Positions 12,738-23,276 of a stretch of 64,000 nt of DNA are shown piece by piece. The position numbers and the translations under genes were made by a program. Below the pieces are notes generated by a model. The model saw only the letters and a list, made by a program, of their open reading frames with translations. It did no database searches and was not told where the DNA came from. Where the stretch lies: assembly GCA_951640165.1 (NCBI GenBank), contig OX621253.1, positions 13,844,001 to 13,908,000 of the forward strand. Reading direction: 5' to 3'. This stretch comes from Pseudoips prasinana. Taxonomy: Eukaryota > Arthropoda > Insecta > Lepidoptera > Nolidae. Positions within the stretch are counted from its first letter, which is position 1, and each line of letters begins with the position of its first letter.

Positions 12738-12990
12738 ACGGGCCTGTGCCGTGGTTGGTAAATGCTTGCTTTGTACGCCGCAGGTCGTGGGTTCGATTCC
12801 CACCCAGAACCAATATTTGTGTGCATTAACATGTCTGTTTGTGTGACTCTGGGTGTAATTATCTATAAAAGTATGTATTTACAAAAGAAAATGAGTATAT
12901 TATGTAGTATATCAGTTATCTGGTTTCCATAGTAGAAGCTCTGCTTAGTTGGGGATCAAATGACCGTGTGAGAATAATATCCTAAGATAT
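12738..12990 (+). mobile_element. SINE family B, well-preserved copy
   Basis: Head GCCGTGGTTGGTAAATGCTT (tRNA-like box A region) and box B GGTTCGATTCCCACCC; body GGGTGTAATTATCTATAAAA and GTATGTATTTACAAAAG; 3' part GGTTTCCATAGTAGAAGCTC ending near CCTAAGATATT. Confidence 0.8.
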
Positions 12991-13054
12991 TTAATAATTA
13001 TTTATTTAATACCGCCGCCAGTCATCGGGCTGATACTGAGAAATCTTCTATTCA

Positions 13055-13135
13055 GATAAAATCCCGGGATACGAACCCAGGACCTTATTATCTGCGGTTG
13101 AACAGGCTACCGCTAGACCAACGACACAATGGCAG
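13055..13135 (-). mobile_element. SINE family C head fragment
   Basis: Antisense tRNA-like head: GATACGAACCCAGGACC complements box B, and CTACCGCTAGACCAACGA complements the box A region (TTGGTCTAGCGGTAG). Confidence 0.6.
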
Positions 13136-13140
13136 TCACA

Positions 13141-13559
13141 ATATACAACATGTAACTTAATTAACGCACATCCTGAAAATACTTTGTTCATAATCGTTTA
13201 CTGAATCGATTTATATAATTTTTAAGATAAGTAATTTTTTTTCCAAAATAATTAAAACTACGGAAATTATTGTCATATTAACCCTATACAGTCAAAATAA
13301 ATTGAAATGGAGCGTAAGTCAAATAATAAGACTTTTAAAATTGCAGTTTTATTTGTATTCATACAAATTCTATCTTTCAATACAAAATAAAGAAACATAA
13401 CATGAAATAAAGAAAACTTTATTTCAAGAAACTAATTTAGTAAATAACAATACATATACACGTTAAATTAAAAATTCAGTGTATGTATTATGATTACAAC
13501 ATAATATTCTAATTGGGGTGTCTGAGGGTGTGCGTTAATTACGTTACATGTTGTATATA
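13141..13559. mobile_element. DNA transposon family E, copy 1
   Basis: Terminal inverted repeats: TATACAACATGTAACTTAAT at the left, ATTACGTTACATGTTGTATA at the right. Interior non-coding (about 419 bases), with TTATTTGTATTCATACAAAT. Inverted relative to copies 2 (20.4 kb) and 3 (30.0 kb), judged by the asymmetric subterminal bases (CATCCTGAAAA versus TTTTCAGGATG). Confidence 0.8.
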
Positions 13560-14461
13560 CACTCTAGCTTTTTGTTTTAAAACGCCTATCAGGATCTGAC
13601 TATACCATGTAGGAATGTGATCGTAGGTATTCAAAGGGATTACCAGTTACATTATGTATCTGTAGCAGTAATGTGTTGCATTAATAGACCCGCGTAACGA
13701 GTGAAAGCCTCATTGTTATTCTTCCATACACTCGATACTTAACACCTACGTGAGGGATGAATAGAGAACATGTAGTTTGTCCGCTTCGGACATTGTTTAA
13801 TAGCCGAGTTAGTAAATTATTAGCCTTTGCTCACGATATACATGACTCTTCTTTATTCAGATCACTTCGAATCATGCTTCCCCCACTAAACAGTTTGGTA
13901 ATCACTAAAACCAGCGTGATATATGTAGTCAATTTTTCTGCCTAATCTTTGATGTTATTTGGGGACAGCAATTCAATAATTTAAAAATAATGTATATGTT
14001 TAATGTAGACTTGGCCAACTGTTTCAATCTCTTTATGAAATGAAAGCTCCTCAATCTAGTTTAAGTAATGAGCCATATTTTCTTACTGCAAGTACTTAGT
14101 TTGCATATTATGATGACAGAATCCTAAAGAAAAAGAGGAAAGGAGTAAGCGACTTATTGAAATAAGAAATTAAGTGAAAATCTTATCTTTTATTTTCTTT
14201 GTATAGAGAAAGACAATCTACTAATCGTACTAAATATATAAACCAACCATGTCGTATTTTTTTTATGAGAATAGGTAAATGTTACCTAACCTAATACTGA
14301 CCTAGATTAAACATGGGATATTTGGAAAAAATATATAATAACCACGAAATATTTTACCTACTTATACAATATTTCGTTATTATTACCTTTGACTTTAACC
14401 ACCTTAATAAGCAAAAATAGGTATGTTGAATATAAGTGAAGTAAAATTGACTGCAAGTCGG
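13560..14461. other. No recognised gene
   Basis: AT-rich; the 62-codon frame at 13757 has no supporting feature. Confidence 0.45.
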
Positions 14462-14618
14462 GCGCATTATAGATGCTGAAATATGTAAGAAAGGATGTAT
14501 GGATTTTTGTTACTCTTTCACGCAAAAACTACTGAACGGATTTGTAAGGAACTCTATAGCAATATAGCGCATATATTAGAATTCAATTTAACGCGGGAAA
14601 TCGAGGTGCACAGCTAGT
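14462..14618 (+). mobile_element. Helitron-like (Lep1-type) element, decayed
   Basis: TTGTTACTCTTTCACGC and AACGGATTTGTAAGG in the middle, TTTAACGCGGG near the end, GTGCACAGCTAG at the 3' terminus. Confidence 0.6.
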
Positions 14619-14734
14619 AAATCCTAGGTAAGTTTAAGTTAAACACTAATTTAGGAAGCGTTCTCTGAGAAAATTTCATTAATGTGTCTTGATGTTATTT
14701 AATTCTTTTACCGCGTAGGTCATCAGTATCAGTT

Positions 14735-14945
14735 ATTCCAGGCGCCTCCAGTAGGCCTCCACTTGGCTTAACGACTGATGTCTAATATCTATAAACTGGG
14801 CCCACAGCTTAAGATGCCCTCCGAAGCACGGTGACGCTCAGAAATTAAACTACTTTGGTGGTCATCCATCTATAGACTAATCGCGAGCTTAGTTGTTTCA
14901 CCTCGCCGGTCAAGTACGGGCCAGTGAGAGTATCGGGCTATGAAA
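14735..14945 (-). mobile_element. 5S rRNA-derived SINE, copy 2
   Basis: On the - strand it carries GATTAGTCTATAGATGGATG, resembling the 5S rRNA box C region (GTTAGTACTTAGATGGGTGA). It then shares AGTTTAATTTCTGAGCGTC, GGAGGGCAT and CAGTCGTTAAGCCA with the copy at 33.4 kb. Confidence 0.65.
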
Positions 14946-14949
14946 ATTA

Positions 14950-15215
14950 CTTAATACAAGCTAGCTAAATATCATTACTATAATAAAATAATTTTTTAAA
15001 ATGTTTTAACAATCCGTGTATCTAATATCTATATGTAACTAGAAATAATTATGTATGGGTACACATAATTATTTCTAGTAACATATAGATATTTAGATAC
15101 ACTGATTTTTAAAGTCACAACATTATAGTAATATAGTTAAGTAGGTACTTAACTATATTACTACAATGTCAGCGCTTTTTTAAAGTCTACGTGAATAAAA
15201 ACCTATTTTATTTTA
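14950..15215 (+). repeat. Repeat family H copy with two foldbacks
   Basis: Shares AATACAAGCTAGCTAAATAT at the 5' side and GTGAATAAAAACC at the 3' side with the copy at 32618-32812. Unlike that copy it contains an inverted duplication of about 44 bases (15012-15055 against 15061-15105) and a second with 17-base arms (15127-15143 against 15146-15162). H may be a LINE or SINE tail, given its AATAAA-like end. Confidence 0.7.
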
Positions 15216-15461
15216 TTATTTATTTTATGAACCCCGCAGTTTTCATTTAATTTTGAAGTCGGTGTCTTAATTAAGTTTCGATCGTAAATTCCAAGAAAAG
15301 CGTTATTAATCTCCTTTTTTGAACTGTCAATTTCCTTATTGATGTAAAGATAATTCAATATTGACGAAATCTAAATTATACATATTTAAATGAAAATAGA
15401 ATAATGTAAATCGATCAAAGACGCAGCGTGGCCAGGCCCGTACATGATGGACCGATGATCT

Positions 15462-15590
15462 TGTAAGGGTCGCTGGAAGTCGCTGGATGCGGGTAGCGCA
15501 AGACAGGCAATTGTGGAGATCTTTTCGGGAGACCTTTGTCCAGCAGTGATCATCTATCGGCTGATATGGTGATGGTTGATGATGGTCAAC
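15462..15590 (+). mobile_element. RTE-clade LINE 3' end
   Basis: GGTCGCTGGAAGTCGCTGGA, GGAGATCTTTTCGGGAG, CCTTTGTCCAGCAGTG, CGGCTGATATGGTGATGG. Confidence 0.75.
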
Positions 15591-16207
15591 GAATGCCGGA
15601 GAAAAATAACCTCGTTTTAGAACTCGATTCAAAGAAAAATAATGTAAACACACAATTTGATATAGACAGCTCTCGTACTGTTCTTTTCTTTTGTAAAATA
15701 TAGCTAAACGGTGCGTTAAACTTGCTAATCAGGAAAAGACTGATATTTTATTTGGTGCCTACGTTGTATATTCTTACTCAGATATTATAATATATATTGG
15801 GATATATTTTGACCTAGACAATGTCAGTATTACATAAGGACTAAGTAAGAATTTCACAGTCCAAGTGTAAACTAATTGAACGGTATGCAAAGTGAGTGTT
15901 GTAAACTTCTATATTTGCCTCATATAACGATTGATACATATCGAGTGAGTAAGAGTGAGTGACACAACTTACTCTATTAGTAAGAATATCTTTGTGTATG
16001 TAAAACACGCGTTAAATGGTGCAATTGGTTACAATCTTTACATACATAAAATTTCAAACTGGTTCTTCAGCGAATTATGTGGTGCATATTTTGCTCTATT
16101 TGTTAATGTAGATATGATCGTTATGCCAGCATGAATGATAATATGTGGTTTTCGGCACAGAAAGAATAACAGGGCACCTCACATGATCCCGTGCGTGTTG
16201 TAAAACG
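15591..16207. other. No recognised feature
   Basis: AT-rich; nothing recognised. Confidence 0.45.
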
Positions 16208-16375
16208 ATGGTCACCATAGCCTAGTTGGTAGTGCTCCTGCCTACGAAGCTGGTGGTCCTGGGTTCGAATACCGGTAAGTGCAAACATTTGTGTGATGAG
16301 CACGAATATTTGTTTCTGAGTCATGGATGTTTTCTATGTATTTAAGTATTTATCTATCTATATAAGTATGTATAT
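16208..16375 (+). mobile_element. SINE family A, left part of an interrupted copy
   Basis: Head GGTCACCATAGCCTAGTTGG, box B GGTTCGAATACC, through AGTATTTATCTATCTATATA and AGTATGTATAT, where it stops. The remainder resumes at 18241 after a 1.86-kb LINE. Confidence 0.85.
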
Positions 16376-16390
16376 AGATAGATAAATACT
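16345..16390. repeat. Perfect 20-base inverted repeat at LINE 5' junction
   Basis: Arms 16345-16364 (AGTATTTATCTATCTATATA) and 16371-16390, loop AGTATG. The left arm is ordinary SINE A sequence; the right arm is its inverted copy at the start of the inserted LINE. Confidence 0.9.
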
Positions 16391-17987
16391 CAACGAAATC
16401 CTTCCGGTCCTTACCCACCTCCTTAATTTTTCCATTTCTACAGCTACTTTTCCATCAACATGGAAAAGTGCTCAGATAATCCCACTACCTAAAAAACGGA
16501 ATCCCTCATCCTTTTTCGAATATCGTCCCATCTCCATACTACCATTCCTGTCCAAAGTTCTGGAACGCCTCGTCCACAACCAACTGAGTACATTCCTCTC
16601 CAAGAATATCCTACTTAATCCTTCACAGTCCGGTTTTCGTCCAGGTCACAGTACAGCCACCGCTCTTATCAATATTGCGGATGATATTCGACTAGGCATG
16701 GAATGTGGAAAGTTCACGGTGCTTGCGCTGCTTGATTTTAGCAACGCATTCAACACTGTGGACTTTGACATTCTACTTGGCATATTACGCTCTCTTAATA
16801 TATCTCCAATGGTAATTGATTGGTTTCGTAGTTACCTGTTTGGCCGTCGGCAACGGATTCGTATTGACGATAACGACTCGTCGTGGTGTTACACCAGTGC
16901 TGGCGTGCCACAGGGTGGCGTTTTATCTCCACTACTCTTCACTATATTTATAAATTCGATTTCCTCTCGCTTAACTTCTTCCTACCACCTTTATGCCGAC
17001 GACTTACAAATATACACTCAGGCACCGGTTGAGCACCTTAGCGATGGCATTGATATTATTAACAATGATATGGAGAAAATCAACAAATGGAGCACAGACC
17101 ACGGTCTCACAGTAAACCCCTCCAAAACTCAGGTCATCGTGATTGGCAGTTCTAGAATGCACAACAAAGTTGACTGGACCCATACCCCTCGAGTAATATT
17201 TAACAATACAATAATACCACTCAGTGAAAGGGTTAAAAACTTGGGGGTATACTTTGATCGAACACTGTCTTGGGGTCCACAAATAGAACAGACCAGTCGC
17301 AAATTATATGCTGCAGCAGGATCCTTAAGGAGGTTACGTAATTTCTCCCAATTGTCACCAAAATTGCACTAGCTCAATCCCTCCTTCTTCCAATCCTTGA
17401 CTATGCTGACGCTAGCTATCTTGACCTTACGGAGGACAAACTAGATAAACTCGAGCGACTTCAAAACTTCTGCATAAGGTTCATATTTGGACTCCGCAAA
17501 TATGATCATGTTTCCGAATTTCGTAGAAAACTCGAGTGGTTACCCATTCGCCTTCGCCGAAATACTCATGTACTCTCCCTTCTTTATAGCATTTTATTTA
17601 ATCCCACGGCTCCCTTTTACCTCAAGATTAGGTTTCAATTCCTATGTGACACACATTCTAGGTCCTTGAGATCGTCAGAGAATCTAGAACTCCAGTTGCC
17701 CACACATTCCACCAATTTCTAAGACAAATCTTTCACTGTACAGGCTGCTCGATTGTGGAATTCACTCCCTCTGTATATCAGACGTGCGCAAACTTTAAGT
17801 TCTTTCAAAACACTTTTAAAAAAACATTATCAATCACTTTAATCTTCACAGCTCGCGATCTTCCATCTTCCTCAAAAATTTCTTTAGTCTTCATAATTAT
17901 TATTGATATTTATTTATAGTATATTAAAAAGTAGGGAACTATATATATTTATATATAGGTATATTTTTATGTTATATATCTATATAT

Positions 17988-18024
<37 letters not shown>

Positions 18025-18240
18025 TGTACCTAGGTAGGTACATATATATGTAAATTTATATAAGTAGATGCACTGCCAACTACCACTTTATCTCCCTGCA
18101 TTGCTTTGGTTCATCCAACGGTTGTCTGGAAGAGATTGCTGTATTAGCGATAAGACCGCCGTTTGTACCTTATTATATAAGTTAACTGATATTATAATGT
18201 TATGCTTCAATTTGGTGCAATAAAGTGTTATCTATCTATC
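16391..18240 (+). mobile_element. 5'-truncated CR1/Jockey-group LINE inserted in SINE A
   Basis: Begins inside ORF2, runs through reverse transcriptase and a C-terminal region, then a 3' UTR with a TA microsatellite (about 17994-18020), GGTTGTCTGGAAGAGATTGC, GCGATAAGACCGCCG and AATAAAG, and ends in (TATC)n at the SINE's own TATC-like site. The clade is not certain; the - strand element at 34.1-36.3 kb has a similar polymerase but a different tail. Confidence 0.85.
16392..17842 (+). pseudogene. Reverse transcriptase (LINE ORF2), partial, one frameshift
   Basis: Remnant of the non-LTR retrotransposon polymerase that copies element RNA at the target site. Reading is open from 16392: FEYRPISILPFLSKVLE (finger region), SGFRPGHSTATAL, LLDFSNAFNTVDFDIL (motif A with catalytic Asp), AGVPQGGVLSPLLF (motif B), YHLYADDLQIY (YADD active site). 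A shift near 17365 ends the long frame at 17372; the protein resumes in another frame (IALAQSLLLPILDYAD, FCIRFIFGLRKYDHVSEF) to a C-terminus with QAARLWNSLPLYIRRAQTL and stop at 17840-17842. The endonuclease domain and ORF1 are missing. Dead copy. Confidence 0.9.
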
Positions 18241-18335
18241 TATATCGTCACCTGGTACCCATAGTACAAGCTTTGTTTAGTTTGGGGCTAGGATGATCTG
18301 TGGCATTGTCCCTAGATATTATATTATATTATATA
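18241..18335 (+). mobile_element. SINE family A, right part of the interrupted copy
   Basis: TATATCGTCACCTGGTACCC through TTTGGGGCTAGGATGATCTG and CATTGTCCCTAGATATT. Continues the copy begun at 16208. Confidence 0.85.
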
Positions 18336-18590
18336 TTGTAAAAGGCGACTAAGATATACATCAGGTAGTCGGACATCATCGCCTCCTTTGTACTAACTAC
18401 CACCTAACTGCGGTTACCAACTCGCATGCCGGTGACTACGGCAAACACATACAAATGGCAACGATACTTGAAAATCATGCACATACCATGATACCTCAAC
18501 CGGAACTTCAGATGATGTAAAGTCTGTTTAAATTATATCATATCAGCCGAAAGACGTCCACTGCTGGACAAAGGCCTAAATTATAATGAA
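18336..18590 (+). mobile_element. RTE-related fragment
   Basis: AAAAGGCGACTAAGATATAC and AACTACCACCTAACTGCGG correspond, inverted, to the fragments at 49683-49900 and 57645-57745. A reversed tail piece (CAGCCGAAAGACGTCCACTG) follows at 18544. Confidence 0.5.
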
Positions 18591-19595
18591 GAAGAAAATT
18601 CAAGGAAAGTGTCACGCTAGAGGAAAAAGAAAACCTTGGTTTGGACCAGTAGTCACATAAAATGAGTAGGACGGTAGAGACATACAAACGAAATGGCATC
18701 GATAAATATCGATCTTAAATAGTAAGGAGGCATCAACTGAAGTAAAACAGTTGAGTATCTAACCTATCAGCGTCTTTATCCACGTTCGCGAAATATTGGA
18801 AATCGTAAAACATCACGAATCATCAGTATATCGGTAGAATCAGTAGTTATAATTACTTTTAGAAAATGAAACTTCATGGTGTTTCATTCTTAAGGCGCTC
18901 GTACTATCAATAGTAAAATATTAGCAAATCAAATGCTCGGCCTATACAAAAAATAAATGTATTTTTATCAATTGCTTAGTATTGGAAGTGATATTTTTTG
19001 GGAAATTGCTATATTTTGTTCAATTGTTTTTGTCCATTGTATAGAAGCATCAATTATGATTTAAAATTGAATAACGTCATTTTTCTTACTGAATTACTTT
19101 ACCTTTATACCTGCCTAAGAAGTTTTTGATAATTAAATACGGTACTGATTTTGCGTAATAAAAAAATCATAACTTATTCTTGTAGCTTTGGGTAGATGAC
19201 ATAGAGACGAATTTTCATCACCATCTTAATTATGCATTTGTTACTTGTACATATTGTTCGATATTTTTTTCTTTCTCTTGAATGTTAAGTGACAACTTAA
19301 TAAAGAAACAAAATATATTATGCCCGATCCATGTCTATTACTGAGAAGTTAATTGTTTTATATAACTAATAAGTTAGTAGATTAGTAGTTAGTAGATATA
19401 ACTTTCAGATCTAATTAAGAGATTTAAAGATAGTTGTACTAAATTAGTTTTTATTATGATCCAATCATATAACTGGTTTATATGTGGTGTAATGTATAAG
19501 ATTAGTTAATTTGTTGATGACGGTCCAGCAGGCTATTACTAGTAAATATATACATGTTTTACACCACAATGTTAGTCCAAATTTTATTCCTTCAG
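18591..19595. other. No recognised gene
   Basis: AT-rich intergenic sequence without recognised features. Confidence 0.45.
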
Positions 19596-19655
19596 ATTAC
19601 AAAAAGAAACGGCCAAGTGCGAGTCAGACCCGCGCTCTGAGGGTTGCATATTAAC
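19596..19655 (-). repeat. Fragment of repeat family K
   Basis: AAAGAAACGGCCAAGTGCGA and GTCAGACCCGCGCTCTGAGG correspond to the inverted 3' end of the long repeat at 50866-51565. Confidence 0.5.
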
Positions 19656-19735
19656 TTCTAGTTATGTAAATAGTTCGTCCATCACAATCGGGTCTCCAAG
19701 ACCCTTCCCACACATTTTATCATGATTTATAAATA

Positions 19736-19882
19736 TTTAGGATATTTATGTGCATGAACATGTCTTTTGTCCTGAGTCTGGGTGTAATTATCTATATAAG
19801 TATGTATTTACAAAAGCAAGGTAGTACACCAGTTATCTGTTTTCCAAAGTAAAGCTCTGCTTAGTTCGGGATCAGATGGACC
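19736..19882 (+). mobile_element. SINE family B, 5'-truncated copy
   Basis: Starts in the body (GTGCATGAACATGTCTTTTG), GGGTGTAATTATCTATATAA, ends GGGATCAGATGGACCCAGGA. No tRNA-like head. Confidence 0.7.
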
Positions 19883-19957
19883 CAGGATATTATATCACCA
19901 AAGGAAAACCAATTAGGTAGTCACCGATGTAGAGACTCAGCGCAATACTTAACCTTT

Positions 19958-20163
19958 TGACGGTCACCGTAGCCTAGTTGGTAGTGCTCCTGCCTACGAA
20001 GCTGGTGGTCTTGGGTTCGAATCCCGGTAAGTGCAAATATTTGTGTGATGAGCACGAATATTTGTTTCTGAGTCATGGATGGTACCCATAGTACAAGCTT
20101 TGCTTAGTTTGGGGCTAGGATGATCTGTGTGACATTGTCCCTAGATATTATTATTATTATTAT
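19958..20163 (+). mobile_element. SINE family A with internal deletion
   Basis: Intact head (CGGTCACCGTAGCCTAGTTG, GGTTCGAATCCCGG). After GAGTCATGGATG it jumps to GTACCCATAGTACAAGCTTT, losing about 60 bases including the TATC stretch. Confidence 0.85.
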
Positions 20164-20224
20164 AGTCGATTGTTTAAAGATGAGCTGAATTTATGAGAGA
20201 AAAATTCCAAAATCACTTTTGGCC

Positions 20225-20283
20225 CACCAACCCAGGATTTCGTTATCTGCGGTTGAACACCATTAGACCAACGAGGCAGTCTT
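20225..20283 (-). mobile_element. SINE family C head fragment
   Basis: AACCCAGGATTTCGTTATCT and CATTAGACCAACGAGGCAG complement the tRNA-like head. Directly followed by a MITE D half. Confidence 0.5.
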
Positions 20284-20285
20284 GA

Positions 20286-20360
20286 TGTACAGACGCCAGC
20301 TCACCAAGCTACCCCAATCTGTCAAATTTCCCCAATTGAAAGTGAACCTTATGTCTGTAC
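20286..20360. mobile_element. Hairpin MITE family D, half copy
   Basis: Left arm only: TGTACAGACGCCAGCTCACC through AAAGTGAACCTTATG, then cut to TCTGTAC. The right arm is missing. Confidence 0.75.
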
Positions 20361-20432
20361 TTCGTATCTGTCCATTATATGTTTGAAAAGAATCCCGCCC
20401 AAAAAAATATCTTAAAAAAAACATTTCTGTTA

Positions 20433-20817
20433 TAGAACATGTAACGTAATTAACGCACACCCTCTAACACCCCAATTAGAAAATTATGTTGTAATCGTAA
20501 TACATACACTGAATTTTTTATTTAACCGATATATGCATTGTTATTTCCTAAATTAGTTTCTTGGAATAAAGGTTTTCTTTATTTTGTATTGAATGATGGA
20601 ATTCGTATGAATACAAATAAAACTGCAATTTAAAAATTCTTATTACTTACGGTCCATTTCAATATGTTCTGATTGTACAGGGTTAGTATAGCAATAATTT
20701 CCGCAGTTTTAATTATTTTGGAATAAAAAGTTATATACATCGATTCAGTAAACGATTTTGAACAAACTATTTTCAGGATGTGCGTTAATTAAGTTACATG
20801 TTGTAGATTCAGTCAGT
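20433..20817. mobile_element. DNA transposon family E, copy 2
   Basis: Left end AACATGTAACGTAATTAACG, right end TTAATTAAGTTACATGTTGT. The interior matches copies 1 and 3, including AATACATACACTGAATTTTT and TCGATTCAGTAAACGATT. Confidence 0.8.
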
Positions 20818-21259
20818 ATGTCATTTTGAAAATGTTTATATAAATTCCATCGCAATGTTAAACGCAAATACCAATGCTTATAAAGCTTATCGAGTGCAAT
20901 CAAACATCGTAATAACCGTAAAGTGGCCACTTAATTTCTTGACACGTACCACTACGTGGCCACCGGCAACCTTACTCTTATGTTAATGTTCGTGTAACAT
21001 CTCACACAGTAGCAACTAGGCCTTGTATGGCAACAAGCTGATATAAATTGGACTAGACACTTTTTTTTTTAATTGGCCAGATTTAAGACGTGTTCCAAAG
21101 TGTTGCATGCTATGATCACTGAAATTATGTATGCCGATCATCTATGTTAGGTATATAGCAGAATCACCAGATGGACTTCCGCAACTGATTTCATATACCA
21201 AGCTTGTTGCAAATTCAGTCTAAAGGGAAATCGGGGCTGCGGTGGGAGTAAAAGAAGTT
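20818..21259. other. No recognised feature
   Basis: Nothing recognised. Confidence 0.45.
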
Positions 21260-21443
21260 AGATAGACTACTTTTTATTGCACCAAATCGAATTATAATAT
21301 TGAAACATCATTTAACTTAGATTATAAGGGGCAAACGGCGGTCTTATCGCTAATGTAGCAATCTCTTCCAAACAACCGTTGTATGAACCAAAGCAATGCA
21401 GGGATACAAAGTGGTAGTTGGCAGTGCATATACTTATATAAAT
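21260..21443 (-). mobile_element. 3' end of the 16.4-kb LINE family
   Basis: Reverse complement of the LINE tail: TTTTTATTGCACCAAATCG, GGCGGTCTTATCGCTAATGT, CAATCTCTTCCAAACAACCG, and AAAGTGGTAGTTGGCAGTGC. It aligns with 18060-18235 along nearly its whole length. Confidence 0.8.
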
Positions 21444-23203
21444 TGTCCTCTATTGCCGTGCTATGAAGTTTCCTCTATTGCCACCTTTTAAGAGGTAAGG
21501 GTTAGCAGAACAATGACTCAGGCTTGTCAAGCTGAACTGCTCAACTGTCAAGCTGACAGAAAAGCTGAGCTCGATACAAAATGCGTGGGCTGTGAGCACA
21601 ACATTCCGCGACTATGCAAAAGAACTCACTCAACGAGCGAGACTCCAGGTGGCGTCCACAGGCCACGGTGCCCACTTACCATTTCCTGGGCTGTACGCCT
21701 GTTTGTTAATATATTGACATAAAAAAATTTTGGAGAATGTTTGAAAGACAAACGTTTAATTCGTTCCTTTTTTCTGTGATTAAATTTGTGATGTGTTTCT
21801 GAGAATAGTTTGGATGAAAGTGTTCGGATGTGGTCGAGATCTGGAGTAGAATATAAAGCAGGGTTGACGCAAGTATTTGTCGCATTCCTGAACAGCATTG
21901 AGGTCAACCATGTGAGTCAAGGCTAGGCAATGGCACACAACATTTACTCGTATGCTTAAAACACATTTAGTTATTTCTCCCTGATTGGTGTAACTGGAGC
22001 ATTTTCAACAACCGTTACCAGTAGTTGTTATATATGTCTTTGCAAAGAAAAGTGCAAAAATCTTTAAAACTTAGAAAGAATAGGTGCACCTATTCTCTAT
22101 AAATGATAGAGATTCTCTCTCCGGTAACCCAGTAATGATGTTCGAGTGCGATAACCGAGAACAGTGTGCCATACCATGCTGGCCCATTTGTAACATTATA
22201 AATGCGTTCCAAGTAAAATATTTTATTTATTTATCTCTTTTCTTAACATCTATCATTACAGGTCTTGACCCAATGCGATAGTGTATATATTATTTTTGTA
22301 TCGTGTATATTTGAATGAGTAATTTGGTTTGTCACATTTAAAGATAGTTCATTGATTATTTTTGAACTTTGGTACTCAATCAATTGTTTTCCGTACAAGT
22401 TATTGTATGTGGATTAGTTAAATTAGGGATTTATAATTATGCACTTTGTGCTTGTTTATAGTGGTGTTTTACATGTTGTGTTCTGGTTAAAATAGTTTTC
22501 AACCAGGACGTACTTAACCCTTTCGTGTACTGGTATGATTTTCCAGTGAGGAGTCTTGGATAGATTTGTTTAAATTTAAATTTAATTTTGCTGGGTACAC
22601 CAGATTTCTCTATTAGCCATGTACAAAAACGCCACGCCGGGAGGATAACATAAAAAAATCCAATATATTTTATTGTAACACATGTTTTATTATCAGGTTA
22701 CGCATTTTTTGATCGTTTATATATAAAAGTTACGCAATGCGAATAACCTAATTAAGCTCACGTTGATTAATGATTGGTAGATTGTGATTTATGATAATTA
22801 CTTTACTATCCTACGCAATAAGCAATAGACGAATAGATAAACAGTTAGCCTAAGGCTAATTTTCCTCCTAGTGACGTGTAAGAAAGTAGCGTAGTAGGGT
22901 GTACGAAGCAAGAAATCACTAATTGTATCATATTATTTCCCTAGACTGGCTCAGACCAGCTCTAGTAGAAAAAAAGTACCGGATCGTACTTGTAACTTGT
23001 GAAATAAGCGATAGATATTAGCGAGAAATAAGTAGGAGTGCAACCGCTACATATCCTTGTGGTTGCATAGATTCTTTACAAAGATATAACAAATAATAAG
23101 ACTTGAAACCTTAAAAGTATACAATGAGCGGTCTTACCACAAAACGTGATCTCTTCCAGACAACGAAAGAAAAGATCGGCGTATGGAGATATTGAGAGGG
23201 GCA
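21444..23203. other. No recognised gene
   Basis: Overlapping frames at 21513-21722 (+) and 21626-21907 (-) have no domain. A perfect 20-base palindrome, AGAATAGGTGCACCTATTCT, lies at 22077-22096. Confidence 0.4.
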
Positions 23204-23276
23204 GTCGGGGTACAGATACATTACAAATAGTACCTATTACCTATAGGTACTATTTGTGATGTATCTGTACCCCGAC
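23204..23276. repeat. 34-base inverted repeat, 5-base loop
   Basis: Arms 23204-23237 and 23243-23276 (GTCGGGGTACAGATACATTA against TATCTGTACCCCGAC), one mismatch. No sister copy in the window. Confidence 0.9.

Noticed and set aside
12647..12832. 61-codon - strand frame with GWESNPRPAAYK
   Set aside because: Antisense translation of the SINE B head; commonly mis-annotated as protein.
16121..16324. 67-codon - strand frame (GIRTQDHQLRRQEHYQLGYG)
   Set aside because: Antisense translation of the SINE A tRNA-like head.
17004..17282. 92-codon - strand frame
   Set aside because: Antisense shadow of the reverse transcriptase frame.
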